Source: Alphaproteobacteria bacterium (GTDB lineage: Bacteria; Pseudomonadota; Alphaproteobacteria; ATCC43930; CGMCC-115725). From it: a stretch of 60,179 bases of DNA. The notes beneath the pieces are model-generated. The model worked only from the letters and a program-made list of their open reading frames with translations, ran no database searches and was not told where the DNA came from. Position 1 is the stretch's first letter, and each line of letters begins with the position of its first letter. Positions 42,294-51,560 of the stretch are shown one piece after another. The stretch lies in NCBI GenBank assembly GCA_021325525.1, contig JAJPHB010000091.1, forward strand, positions 1 to 60,179. The letters run 5' to 3'. A program made the translations under genes and the position numbers.

Positions 42294-42653
42294 TCACGAG
42301 TCCGGATCGGCGGCGCCGATGCGCGACTCGATGAGCGTCAGCAGCTCGGCCGGGCGAATGGGCTTGGTCAGAACCTCGTGTCGGCTCGCATTGTCGTTCC
42401 GCGCGCTGATCCTGAAGCCGGATACGATGAGAGCCTTCACGCCCGCCGCCGTCGCGCGGTCGGCGACCTGCACTCCCGAGCCGTCCGGCAAGTTCCAATC
42501 GGCGACCACAAGATCATAAGGGTGGAGGTCGAGAAGCAGACCGGCATCGGTCGCCGTCGAGACCGCATCGACGAGGTAGCGCCGCGAACCGAGCACGAGC
42601 TCGAAAATTGCCCGAACGCTCGGGTCGTCCTCGACGATCAGGATACGCTTCAT
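42294..42653 (-). CDS. Stand-alone response-regulator receiver (CheY-like)
   Basis: 119 residues, one receiver domain and nothing else. Acidic pair in LIVEDDP (Asp9, Asp10), phosphoacceptor Asp52 (VVADWNLPDGSG), Ser78 and Lys97 (LTKPIRP) are all present. Single-domain receivers relay phosphate or act by protein contacts. No histidine kinase adjoins it; the nearest is the hybrid kinase at 54-56 kb. ATG at 42653. It diverges from the outer-membrane gene across 236 bases in which I see no other gene. Confidence 0.88.
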   Translation of the reverse strand: MKRILIVEDDPSVRAIFELVLGSRRYLVDAVSTATDAGLLLDLHPYDLVVADWNLPDGSGVQVADRATAAGVKALIVSGFRISARNDNASRHEVLTKPIRPAELLTLIESRIGAADPDS

Positions 42654-42889
42654 ATCGAGGAATCTCGGTCGGAGGGGGCGCCGCGGGTATTCCGTGAACG
42701 GGTGGTCCGCGGCGCCGTTCCCGGGCGGGACCGGCCGGCTGGTCTCGTGCTTGTGTCTTCGCCGTGTCTTCGTGAGATCGGCCGGGGCGCCTCCAGGCTC
42801 GCGTTGCGAAAGTCGGCGCGGGGGGCGGTGCCGCTGCGTTAAGCTCACCCGGCTGGCTCTCCCGGCCGCGACCCGATGAGGTGTTTTGC

Positions 42890-43684
42890 ATGCGTTCCAT
42901 CCTGGCCGTCTTCGCTCTGGTCCTGGCAGGTCTCGCTCCAAGGCCGGGCGCGGCGCAGACGCCGACCGGGCTGGAGCTCGGGCTCGAAGGCTATTTCTAC
43001 TCCTATATCGAGCCGAACTTCGTGCGCCAGGACGGTCCCTTCGCCGGCCTCGATGCGCGCTATACCTGGAAACCAGGCCGCTACTTCATCAGCCTCGATG
43101 CGATCGCCGCCGCTGGCGACCTCAACTACGCCTCGAACGGCACCGGACGAAAGGCGGACATCTGGAACTACATGGGCGACGTGCGGGTGCTCGCTGGCGG
43201 CGATCTCGACCTCGCCCCGGCCGTCACCGCCTCGCCCTATAGCGGCCTCGGCTATCGCCTCCTCTTCGACAAGGCGGGCGGCAAGGTCACGACGACCGGC
43301 GCCGTCGGTTACGACCGTCTGTCGCAATATCTCTACTGGCCGATCGGCGTGACGGTGGGCCTGCGCTTCGGCGCGTGGGAGCTGCGGCCCAATGCCGAAT
43401 TCGATTACCTCATTCGCGGCTGGCAGAACTCCTACCTGACCGAGGTCGGCTTCGACAGCGATCTGGAGAACGCCCAGCACCACGGCTATGGCCTCCGCGG
43501 CGCGCTCATGGCGGCGACGCCGACCCGCTATGGCCGCCTCTCCTTCGGTCCCTTCATCCGCTATTGGAACATCAGCCGCTCGGAATCCGCCGCGGTCGCG
43601 GTCGGCGGCGCCCCCGCCGGCACCGCTTTCGAGCCCGCCAACCATACGCTGGAGGCGGGCCTCCGCCTCTCGCTCGGCTTCTGA
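42890..43684 (+). CDS. Predicted outer-membrane beta-barrel protein
   Basis: 264 residues. A signal peptide (SILAVFALVLAGLAPRPGAAQ) is followed by alternating aromatic strands (LELGLEGYFYSYIEPNF, GVTVGLRFGAWELRPNAEFDYLIRGW, RLSFGPFIRYWNISRS) and ends LEAGLRLSLGF with the terminal Phe typical of barrel proteins recognised by BamA. About ten strands seem possible. No named family is recognised. Its stop lies only 105 bases before the GntR gene but the latter has its own promoter-like sequence. Confidence 0.75.
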   Translation: MRSILAVFALVLAGLAPRPGAAQTPTGLELGLEGYFYSYIEPNFVRQDGPFAGLDARYTWKPGRYFISLDAIAAAGDLNYASNGTGRKADIWNYMGDVRVLAGGDLDLAPAVTASPYSGLGYRLLFDKAGGKVTTTGAVGYDRLSQYLYWPIGVTVGLRFGAWELRPNAEFDYLIRGWQNSYLTEVGFDSDLENAQHHGYGLRGALMAATPTRYGRLSFGPFIRYWNISRSESAAVAVGGAPAGTAFEPANHTLEAGLRLSLGF

Positions 43685-43696
43685 CCGGCGCGGTGA

Positions 43697-43726
43697 TTGC
43701 GCGGCATTTGGTGTCTGGTATATCAT
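43697..43726 (+). promoter_or_regulatory. Candidate promoter with overlapping GntR operator before the oxalate cluster
   Basis: TTGCGC (43697-43702), 18 bases, then TATCAT (43721-43726) looks like a housekeeping promoter. The -10 overlaps TGGTATATCA (43716-43725), an imperfect palindrome. A perfect version, TGGTATACCA, lies before the aminotransferase at 59239-59248. Overlap with the -10 suggests autorepression by the GntR protein encoded 64 bases downstream. Confidence 0.5.
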
Positions 43727-43789
43727 ATATCTCGACCGCGCCGATCCTCTAGAACAGGCAGGCGGCGCATCCGTTCCGCAGGTACCGCC

Positions 43790-44485
43790 ATGGCTGCCGA
43801 AGCGCCGAAGCTGGAGATGAAGCCGCTCGACACGACTGCGAGCTTCCGCAACCAGGCCTATGCCGCCATCAAGGAAGCGATCACCGCCGCGGATATTTAC
43901 GCCCATCCCGAGGAGATCCGCCTCGATGAGCGGCAGCTGAGCCAGGCGCTCGGCGTCAGCCGCACGCCGATCCGCGAGGCGATGACGCTCCTCGAGCAGG
44001 AAGGGTTCCTGCGCACGCTGCCGCGCCGCGGCGTCTTCATCGTGCGCAAGACGCGGCGCGAGATCGTCGAGATGATCCAGGTCTGGGCGGCGCTCGAAAG
44101 CATGGCGGCGCGGCTCGTCACCGAGCGCGCCTCGGATGCCGAGATCGCGACGCTGCGCGCCATGATGGCCGAGTTCGAGACCAACCGGCCCGACGAGCAT
44201 ATGGACGAGTATTCGGACGCCAACATCGCTTTCCACCAGGCGATCATCAAGATGAGCGGCTGCGCCCTCATCGGCGAGATCACGAAGAACCTCTTCCTCC
44301 ATGTGCGGGCCATCCGCCAGGCGACGATCTCGCAGGACAACCGCGCCTCGCGGTCGATCGTCGACCACATGAAGATCATCGAGGCGCTGGAGCGGCGCGA
44401 CACGGAGCGCGCCGAGAAGCTGGTCCGTCAGCACACGCTCGACCTGGCCGCACATGTCGAGAAGCATTGCGACTTCCTCGGCTGA
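43790..44485 (+). CDS. GntR family (FadR/FCD) transcriptional regulator of the oxalate cluster
   Basis: 231 residues. The winged-helix DNA-binding domain (about 15-85) has LDERQLSQALGVSRTPIREAMTLLEQEGFLRTLPRRGVFIV; the FCD ligand domain follows with probable metal ligands near Asn145/His149 (DANIAFHQA), His193 (VDHMKIIEAL) and His215. Such proteins usually bind a small carboxylate and release DNA. It stands just before oxalyl-CoA decarboxylase, 42 bases apart, so oxalate, oxalyl-CoA or formate is the likely signal (inference). The ATG at 43790 fits the family; the frame opens at 43697. Confidence 0.9.
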   Translation: MAAEAPKLEMKPLDTTASFRNQAYAAIKEAITAADIYAHPEEIRLDERQLSQALGVSRTPIREAMTLLEQEGFLRTLPRRGVFIVRKTRREIVEMIQVWAALESMAARLVTERASDAEIATLRAMMAEFETNRPDEHMDEYSDANIAFHQAIIKMSGCALIGEITKNLFLHVRAIRQATISQDNRASRSIVDHMKIIEALERRDTERAEKLVRQHTLDLAAHVEKHCDFLG

Positions 44486-44527
44486 AGAAGAAGCAACACG
44501 AGGATCCGTTCGGGAGGACAAGCCCTG

Positions 44528-46273
44528 ATGACGCGAGAGACCATGGTGAAGAACGAGACCGCCCGCGCGGGGAATGAGACCGAGGAGCTGACGGACGGGT
44601 TCCATCTCGTCATCGACGCGCTGAAGCTGAACGGCATCGGCACGATCTACGGCGTGCCCGGCATTCCGATCACGGATCTGGGGCGCATGGCGCAGGCGGC
44701 GGGCATTCGCGTCATCTCGTTCCGGCACGAGCAGAATGCCGGCAATGCCGCCGCCATTGCCGGGTTCCTCACGAAGAAGCCGGGCATCTGCCTCACCGTC
44801 TCGGCGCCCGGCTTCCTCAACGGGCTGACGGCGCTCGCCAACGCCACCACCAACTGCTTCCCGATGATCCTCATCAGCGGCTCGTCCGAGCGCGAGATCG
44901 TCGATCTGCAGCAGGGCGACTACGAGGAGATGGATCAGCTCGCGATCGCGAAGCCGCTCTGCAAGGCCGCCTTCCGCGTCCTGCATGCCGCCGATATCGG
45001 CATCGGCGTCGCGCGGGCGATCCGCGCCGCCCTCTCGGGCCGCCCGGGCGGCGTCTATCTCGACCTGCCGGCGAAGCTCTTCTCCCAGGTCATGAATGCG
45101 GAGGCCGGGAGGAAGTCGCTCGTCAAGGTCATCGACGCGGCGCCGGCGCAGATACCCGCCCCCGCGGCGATCAGGCGCGCGCTCGATCTTCTGAAAAGCG
45201 CGAAGCGGCCGCTCGTCATTCTCGGCAAGGGCGCGGCCTATGCGCAGGCCGACGAGGCCATTCGCGCCTTCATCGAGAAGAGCGGCATTCCCTTCCTGCC
45301 GATGAGCATGGCGAAGGGCCTTCTGCCCGACACGCATCCGCAATGCGCGGGCGCCGCCCGCTCGACCGTGCTCAAGGACAGCGACGTCGTGCTGCTGATC
45401 GGCGCCCGCCTCAACTGGCTGCTCTCGCATGGCAAGGGCAAGGCCTGGGGCGAGGCGGGGACGAAGCGGTTCATCCAGATCGACATCGAGCCCAAGGAGA
45501 TGGACAGCAACGTCGCGATCGCGGCGCCCATCGTCGGCGATATCGGCTCCAGCGTGACGGCGCTTCTCGAGGCGATGGGGGAGTGGCCGGCGCCGCCCGC
45601 CGACTGGCTCGGCGCGGTCAAGGCGAAGAAGGAGGAGAACATCGCCAAGATGGCGCCGAAGCTGATGAAGAACTCGGCGCCGATGGACTTCCACAGCGCG
45701 CTCGGCGCCTTGCGCAACGTCATCAAAGAGCGGCCCGACGCCATTCTCGTCAATGAAGGCGCCAACACCCTCGACCTCGCGCGCGGCGTCATCGACATGT
45801 ATCAGCCGCGCAAGCGCCTCGATGTCGGCACCTGGGGCGTCATGGGCATCGGCATGGGCTTCGCCATCGGCGCCGCCATCGAGACCGGCAAGCCCGTGCT
45901 CGCGGTCGAAGGCGACAGCGCCTTCGGCTTCTCCGGCATGGAGGTGGAGACGATCTGCCGCTACAACCTGCCGGTCTGCGTCGTCGTCTTCAACAACAAC
46001 GGCATCTATCGCGGCACCGACGTCAATGCCGGCGGCGGCGCGGACCCGGCGACGACGGTCTTCGTCAAAGGCGCGCGCTACGACCGGCTGATGGAGGCCT
46101 TCGGCGGCGTCGGCATCCAGGCGGAGACGCCCGACGAGCTGAAGCGCGCGGTCGATGCCGCCATGGACTCCGGCCGGCCCACCCTCGTCAATGCGGTGAT
46201 CGACCCGGCGGCCGGGAGCGAGAGCGGGCGGATCGGCAACCTCAACCCGCAAAGCGCGCTGCGCAAGAAATAG
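44528..46273 (+). CDS. oxc: Oxalyl-CoA decarboxylase
   Basis: 581 residues, thiamine-diphosphate enzyme converting oxalyl-CoA to formyl-CoA and CO2. Catalytic Glu68 lies in [13 protein letters not shown]; the ThDP/Mg site is [37 protein letters not shown] (about 460-495). The overall layout ([47 protein letters not shown]) is that of Oxc rather than acetolactate synthase. The first ATG has GGGAGGA upstream. First structural gene after the regulator; frc follows after 73 bases. Confidence 0.96.
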   Translation: MTRETMVKNETARAGNETEELTDGFHLVIDALKLNGIGTIYGVPGIPITDLGRMAQAAGIRVISFRHEQNAGNAAAIAGFLTKKPGICLTVSAPGFLNGLTALANATTNCFPMILISGSSEREIVDLQQGDYEEMDQLAIAKPLCKAAFRVLHAADIGIGVARAIRAALSGRPGGVYLDLPAKLFSQVMNAEAGRKSLVKVIDAAPAQIPAPAAIRRALDLLKSAKRPLVILGKGAAYAQADEAIRAFIEKSGIPFLPMSMAKGLLPDTHPQCAGAARSTVLKDSDVVLLIGARLNWLLSHGKGKAWGEAGTKRFIQIDIEPKEMDSNVAIAAPIVGDIGSSVTALLEAMGEWPAPPADWLGAVKAKKEENIAKMAPKLMKNSAPMDFHSALGALRNVIKERPDAILVNEGANTLDLARGVIDMYQPRKRLDVGTWGVMGIGMGFAIGAAIETGKPVLAVEGDSAFGFSGMEVETICRYNLPVCVVVFNNNGIYRGTDVNAGGGADPATTVFVKGARYDRLMEAFGGVGIQAETPDELKRAVDAAMDSGRPTLVNAVIDPAAGSESGRIGNLNPQSALRKK

Positions 46274-46346
46274 ACCGGCTCCCGCGGCGCCGCGCCGGGT
46301 GGCGCGCCGCAGCGCGGGGGCAGATCACGTTCTCGGAGAGGAAACG

Positions 46347-47591
46347 ATGGGCAAGGCATTGGAAGGCGTCAGAATTCTCGACTTTACCCATGTGCAGTCC
46401 GGGCCGACCTGCACTCAGCTTCTTGCTTGGTTCGGCGCCGACGTCATCAAGGTCGAGCGGCCCGGCATCGGCGACATCACGCGCGGCCAGCTCCGCGACA
46501 TCCCGGATGTCGACAGCCTCTATTTCACCATGCTGAACCACAACAAGCGGTCGATCACGATCGACAGCAAGAATCCCAAGGGCAAGGAGGTGCTCGAGGC
46601 GCTCATCAAATCCTGCGACGTGCTGGTCGAGAATTTCGCGCCGGGCGCCCTCGACCGCATGGGTTTCACCTGGGAGCGCATCAACCAGCTCAACCCGCGC
46701 ATGATCGTCGCCTCGATCAAGGGCTTCGGGCCGGGTCCTTACGAGGATTGCAAGGTCTACGAGAACGTCGCGCAATGCGCGGGCGGCGCCGCCTCGACGA
46801 CCGGCTTCGATGACGGCCCGCCGCTCGTCACCGGCGCCCAGATCGGCGACAGCGGCACGGGCCTCCATCTCGCCCTCGGCATCGTCACCGCGCTTTACCA
46901 GCGGACGCGCACCGGCAAGGGCCAGAAGGTGACGGCGGCCATGCAGGACGGCGTCCTCAATCTCTGCCGCGTCAAGCTGCGCGACCAGCAGCGCCTCGCG
47001 CACGGTCCTCTGAAGGAATATCCGCAATATCCCGACGGCACTTTCGGCGAGGCGGTGCCGCGCGCCGGCAACGCCTCGGGCGGCGGCCAGCCCGGCTGGA
47101 TCCTGAAATGCAAGGGCTGGGAGACCGATCCCAACGCCTATATCTACTTCATCACCCAGGCGCCGGTCTGGGCCGAGATCTGCAAGGTCATCGGCAAGGA
47201 GGAGTGGATCACGCATCCCGATTACGCGAAGCCCGAGGCGCGCCTGCCGCGCCTCACTCAGATCTTCGCGACCATCGAGGAATGGACCAAGACGAAGACC
47301 AAGTTCGAGGCGATGGAGATCCTCAACAAGTACGACATACCCTGCGGACCCATCCTGTCGATGAAGGAGCTGGCCGAGGAGCCGTCGCTGCGCAAGACCG
47401 GCACCGTCGTCGAGGTCGACCATCCGACGCGCGGCAAATACCTCTCGGTCGGCAATCCGATCAAGCTGTCGGACAGCCCCGTCGAGGTGACGCGCTCGCC
47501 GCTCCTCGGCGAGCATACTGACGAGATCCTGGCCGAGCTCGGCTTCAGCAAGGAGGCGATCGCGGCGATGCGCGCCGAGAAGGCGATTTGA
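46347..47591 (+). CDS. frc: Formyl-CoA:oxalate CoA-transferase
   Basis: 414 residues, class III CoA-transferase. It moves CoA from formyl-CoA to oxalate, giving formate and oxalyl-CoA for the decarboxylase. The catalytic aspartate is Asp168 in [12 protein letters not shown], equal to Asp169 of the Oxalobacter enzyme; the glycine-rich loop SGGGQPGW is present. Start ATG with GAGAGGAAA upstream. The oxc-frc pair forms a closed catalytic cycle. 86 bases separate it from the CoA-ligase gene. Confidence 0.95.
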   Translation: MGKALEGVRILDFTHVQSGPTCTQLLAWFGADVIKVERPGIGDITRGQLRDIPDVDSLYFTMLNHNKRSITIDSKNPKGKEVLEALIKSCDVLVENFAPGALDRMGFTWERINQLNPRMIVASIKGFGPGPYEDCKVYENVAQCAGGAASTTGFDDGPPLVTGAQIGDSGTGLHLALGIVTALYQRTRTGKGQKVTAAMQDGVLNLCRVKLRDQQRLAHGPLKEYPQYPDGTFGEAVPRAGNASGGGQPGWILKCKGWETDPNAYIYFITQAPVWAEICKVIGKEEWITHPDYAKPEARLPRLTQIFATIEEWTKTKTKFEAMEILNKYDIPCGPILSMKELAEEPSLRKTGTVVEVDHPTRGKYLSVGNPIKLSDSPVEVTRSPLLGEHTDEILAELGFSKEAIAAMRAEKAI

Positions 47592-47677
47592 GCGGAGGCG
47601 GCGCCTTTCATAATGGTGGCTGCGCTTTGCCTCGCCTGCGCTAGTATCGCCCGGTCACGGCAGGATCAGGGACGCCC

Positions 47678-48873
47678 ATGAACATCCACGAATACCAGGC
47701 GAAAAGCCTCCTCAAGAAATTCGGCGTCGCCGTGCCGCGCGGCCGCGTTGCCTATACGCCGCAGGAGGCGCGGCACGTCGCCGAGGAGCTGGGCGGCGCC
47801 GTCTGGGTCGTGAAATCGCAGATCCATGCGGGCGGGCGCGGCGCCGGCCGCTTCAAGGAGGATCCCGGCGGCAAGGGCGGGGTCCGCCTCGCGCGCTCGC
47901 TCGACGAGGTGGCGGCCGAGGCGGGGGCGATGCTGGGCCGTCACCTGGTGACGAAGCAGACCGGCGCTCCGGGGCGCGAAGTCCGCCGCGTCTATATCGA
48001 GGAAGGCTGCGACATCAAGCGCGAGCTCTATCTCGGGCTGCTGATCGACCGCTCGACCTCGCGCATCACGATGATGGCCTCGACGGAGGGCGGCGTCGAG
48101 ATCGAGGAGGTGGCGGCGCGGCATCCCGAGAAGATTCTCAAAGTCGCGATCGACCCCGCGACCGGCATGCAGGGCTTCCACGCCCGCAAGCTCGCCTTCG
48201 GGCTCGGCCTCGAAGGCAAGCAGGTGGCGAGCGCGACCAAATTCATGCTGGCCATGTACAAGGCCTTCAAGGAGCTCGACGCCTCTATCGTCGAGATCAA
48301 TCCGCTGGTCGTGACCGGCGCGGGGCAGGTGCTGGCGCTCGATGCCAAGATGAATTTCGACGATAACGCGCTCTTCCGCCAGAAGGAGGTGGAGGCGATG
48401 CGCGACGAGGCCGAGGAGGACCCGGCCGAGACCGAGGCCGGCAAGCACGGCCTCAACTACATCAAGCTCGACGGCAATATCGGCTGCATGGTCAACGGCG
48501 CCGGCCTCGCCATGGCGACGATGGACATCATCAAGCTCTATGGCGGCGAGCCCGCCAACTTCCTCGACGTCGGCGGCGGCGCCACCAAGGAGCGCGTCAC
48601 CACGGCCTTCAAGCTCATCCTCGCCGACCCCAAGGTCGAGGGCATCCTCGTCAACATCTTCGGCGGCATCATGCGCTGCGACGTCATCGCCGAAGGCGTC
48701 GTCGCCGCGGCGCGAGAGGTCAGCCTCCATGTGCCGCTCGTCGTTCGTCTCGAAGGGACGAATGTCAGCCTCGGCAAGAAGATCCTGGCCGAATCGGGGC
48801 TCCCGATCCTCTCCGCCGACAATCTCGCCGACGCGGCGGAGAAGGTGGTCAAGGCCGTGAAGGAGGCTGCGTG

Positions 48874-48874
<1 letters not shown>
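47678..48874 (+). CDS. sucC: Succinate-CoA ligase (ADP-forming) beta subunit
   Basis: 398 residues, ATP-grasp enzyme subunit. [57 protein letters not shown] and [37 protein letters not shown] all match SucC closely. With SucD it makes succinyl-CoA from succinate, CoA and ATP, or runs the reverse TCA step. It lies between frc and formate dehydrogenase rather than with sucAB or mdh, so it may be a second copy tied to oxalate use. The malate-CoA ligase MtkA is a relative but matches less well. Confidence 0.88.
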
Positions 48875-49755
<881 letters not shown>

Positions 49756-49765
49756 AGGGAGGGGC

Positions 49766-51469
49766 ATGGACGCACATCTCGATGACCCCCATCGCCGGAT
49801 TCATCCTGGCGCGGGGCGGCGGAAGGGGCGGAGCTTTCCGAAGGGCCGGCAAGTCGATCCCGGCGCGCTGGCCGAAGTTCAGGAGCTGCTGGGAGAAAGG
49901 TCGCGCCAGCGCGACCTACTGATCGAGCACCTCCATCTCCTCCAGGACACGTACGGCTGCCTCCACGCGCGCCATCTCGCGGCGCTCGCCGAAGAGATGC
50001 GCCTCGCCCTCGTCGAGGTCTACGAGGTCGCGTCCTTCTATGCCCATTTCGACATCGTCCTCGATGGCGAGGCGCCGCCTCCGCCGCTGACGGTGCGGGT
50101 CTGCGACAGCCTCACTTGCGCTCTTTCGGGTGCCCATGAGCTGTTGAAGAGCTTGCCGCAGCGCCTCGGACCCGGCGTCCGCGTCGTCCGCGCGCCCTGC
50201 ATGGGTGGCTGTCATAAGGCGCCCGTCACGGCGATCGGCCATGCGCTGCACGAGCATGCGACCCTGGACAGCGTCGCCGAGGCCGTGGCCGCCAAGGCGA
50301 CGCATCCCCATCTGCCGTCCTATATCGGCCTCGACGCCTATCGCGCGAAGGGCGGCTACAGGCTCCTTTCGGATTGCCTTGCCGGACGGCGCGATCTCGA
50401 CGGCGTCTTGAAGGCGCTCGAGGATTCGGGGTTGCGCGGGCTCGGCGGCGCCGGATTCCCGACGGGCCGCAAATGGCGCTTCGTCCGCCAGGAGGCGGGC
50501 CCGCGGCTGATGGCCGTCAGTGCCGATGAGGGCGAGCCCGGCACCTTCAAGGATCGCCATTATCTCGAATCCGATCCGCACCGCTTCCTCGAAGGCATGC
50601 TGATCGGCGCCTGGGCCGTCGAGGCGGGCGCGGTCTACATCTATCTGCGCGACGAATATCCGCAATGCCGCGAGATCCTGCTCGCCGAAATCGCCAAGCT
50701 CGAAGCCGCCGGGATTGCGCCGCACACCAAGATCCACCTCCGCCGCGGCGCCGGCGCCTATATCTGCGGCGAGGAATCGGCGATGCTGGAGAGCATCGAG
50801 GGCAAGCGCGGCCTGCCGCGCCACAAGCCGCCCTTCCCGAGCCAGGTCGGGCTCTTCGGCCGCCCGACTCTCATCAACAATGTCGAGACGCTGTTCTGGG
50901 TCCGCGACATCGTCGAGAAGGGCGTGGGATTCTTCACCAGCCAGGGCCGGCACGGCCGCAAGGGCCTGCGCAGCTTCTCGGTCTCCGGCCGCGTCAAGGA
51001 GCCGGGGGTGAAGCTCGCCCCGGCTGGCATCACGGCGCGCGAGCTCATCGACGAGTTCTGCGGCGGCATGCTCGACGGCCACCGCTTCAAAGGCTACCTC
51101 CCGGGCGGCGCCTCGGGCGGCGTCCTGCCGGCGAGCATGGCGGATATTCCCTTGGATTTCGGCACGCTGGAGCCGCATGGCTGCTTTGTCGGCAGCCATG
51201 CCGTCGTCGTCCTCTCCAACCGTGACAGCATGCGCGAGGTGGCGCTCAACCTCCTCCGCTTCTTCGAGGATGAGAGCTGCGGCCAATGCACGCCCTGCCG
51301 CGTCGGAACGGAGAAGGCGGTGAAGCTGATGGAGCGCCCGGCCTGGGATGCGGCGCTGCTCGCCGATCTGACGCGCGTCATGAGCGATGCCTCGATCTGC
51401 GGTCTCGGCCAGGCGGCGATGAACCCGGTGAAGAGCGTGCTGAAGCACTTTCCGGGGGATTTGACGTGA
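49766..51469 (+). CDS. NAD-dependent formate dehydrogenase diaphorase subunit, NuoE-NuoF fusion
   Basis: 567 residues combining two proteins that are often separate. Residues 35-185 are NuoE/FdsG-like with a [2Fe-2S] site at Cys113, Cys118, Cys145 and Cys149. The rest is NuoF/FdsB-like: FMN loop GLGGAGFPTGRKW (about 225-237), NAD site DEGEPGTFKDR (254-264), RGAGAYICGEE, and a C-terminal [4Fe-4S] motif CGQCTPCR. This fused form is as in Fdh1B of methylotrophs. It passes electrons from FdhA to NAD. The ATG at 49766 with GGGAGGGG is preferred over a GTG at 49745. Confidence 0.92.
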   Translation: MDAHLDDPHRRIHPGAGRRKGRSFPKGRQVDPGALAEVQELLGERSRQRDLLIEHLHLLQDTYGCLHARHLAALAEEMRLALVEVYEVASFYAHFDIVLDGEAPPPPLTVRVCDSLTCALSGAHELLKSLPQRLGPGVRVVRAPCMGGCHKAPVTAIGHALHEHATLDSVAEAVAAKATHPHLPSYIGLDAYRAKGGYRLLSDCLAGRRDLDGVLKALEDSGLRGLGGAGFPTGRKWRFVRQEAGPRLMAVSADEGEPGTFKDRHYLESDPHRFLEGMLIGAWAVEAGAVYIYLRDEYPQCREILLAEIAKLEAAGIAPHTKIHLRRGAGAYICGEESAMLESIEGKRGLPRHKPPFPSQVGLFGRPTLINNVETLFWVRDIVEKGVGFFTSQGRHGRKGLRSFSVSGRVKEPGVKLAPAGITARELIDEFCGGMLDGHRFKGYLPGGASGGVLPASMADIPLDFGTLEPHGCFVGSHAVVVLSNRDSMREVALNLLRFFEDESCGQCTPCRVGTEKAVKLMERPAWDAALLADLTRVMSDASICGLGQAAMNPVKSVLKHFPGDLT

Positions 51470-51560
51470 CACACGCCGCGGGAATGATTTCGAAGAAAGC
51501 GAGCGCGCCGACGCCCCAGGGTATCGGGTGCAGGATTTACGCCACTCAGGACAAGCTGCC

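Noticed and set aside
42845-46252. 1135-codon minus-strand frame opposite the outer-membrane, GntR and oxc genes
   Set aside because: It spans three clearly coding genes on the other strand and has no recognisable domain; shadow of high third-position GC.
46274-46346. GC-rich imperfect hairpin between oxc and frc as a terminator
   Set aside because: The stem needs a three-base bulge and no T-run follows; the genes are functionally tied, so termination here seems unlikely.
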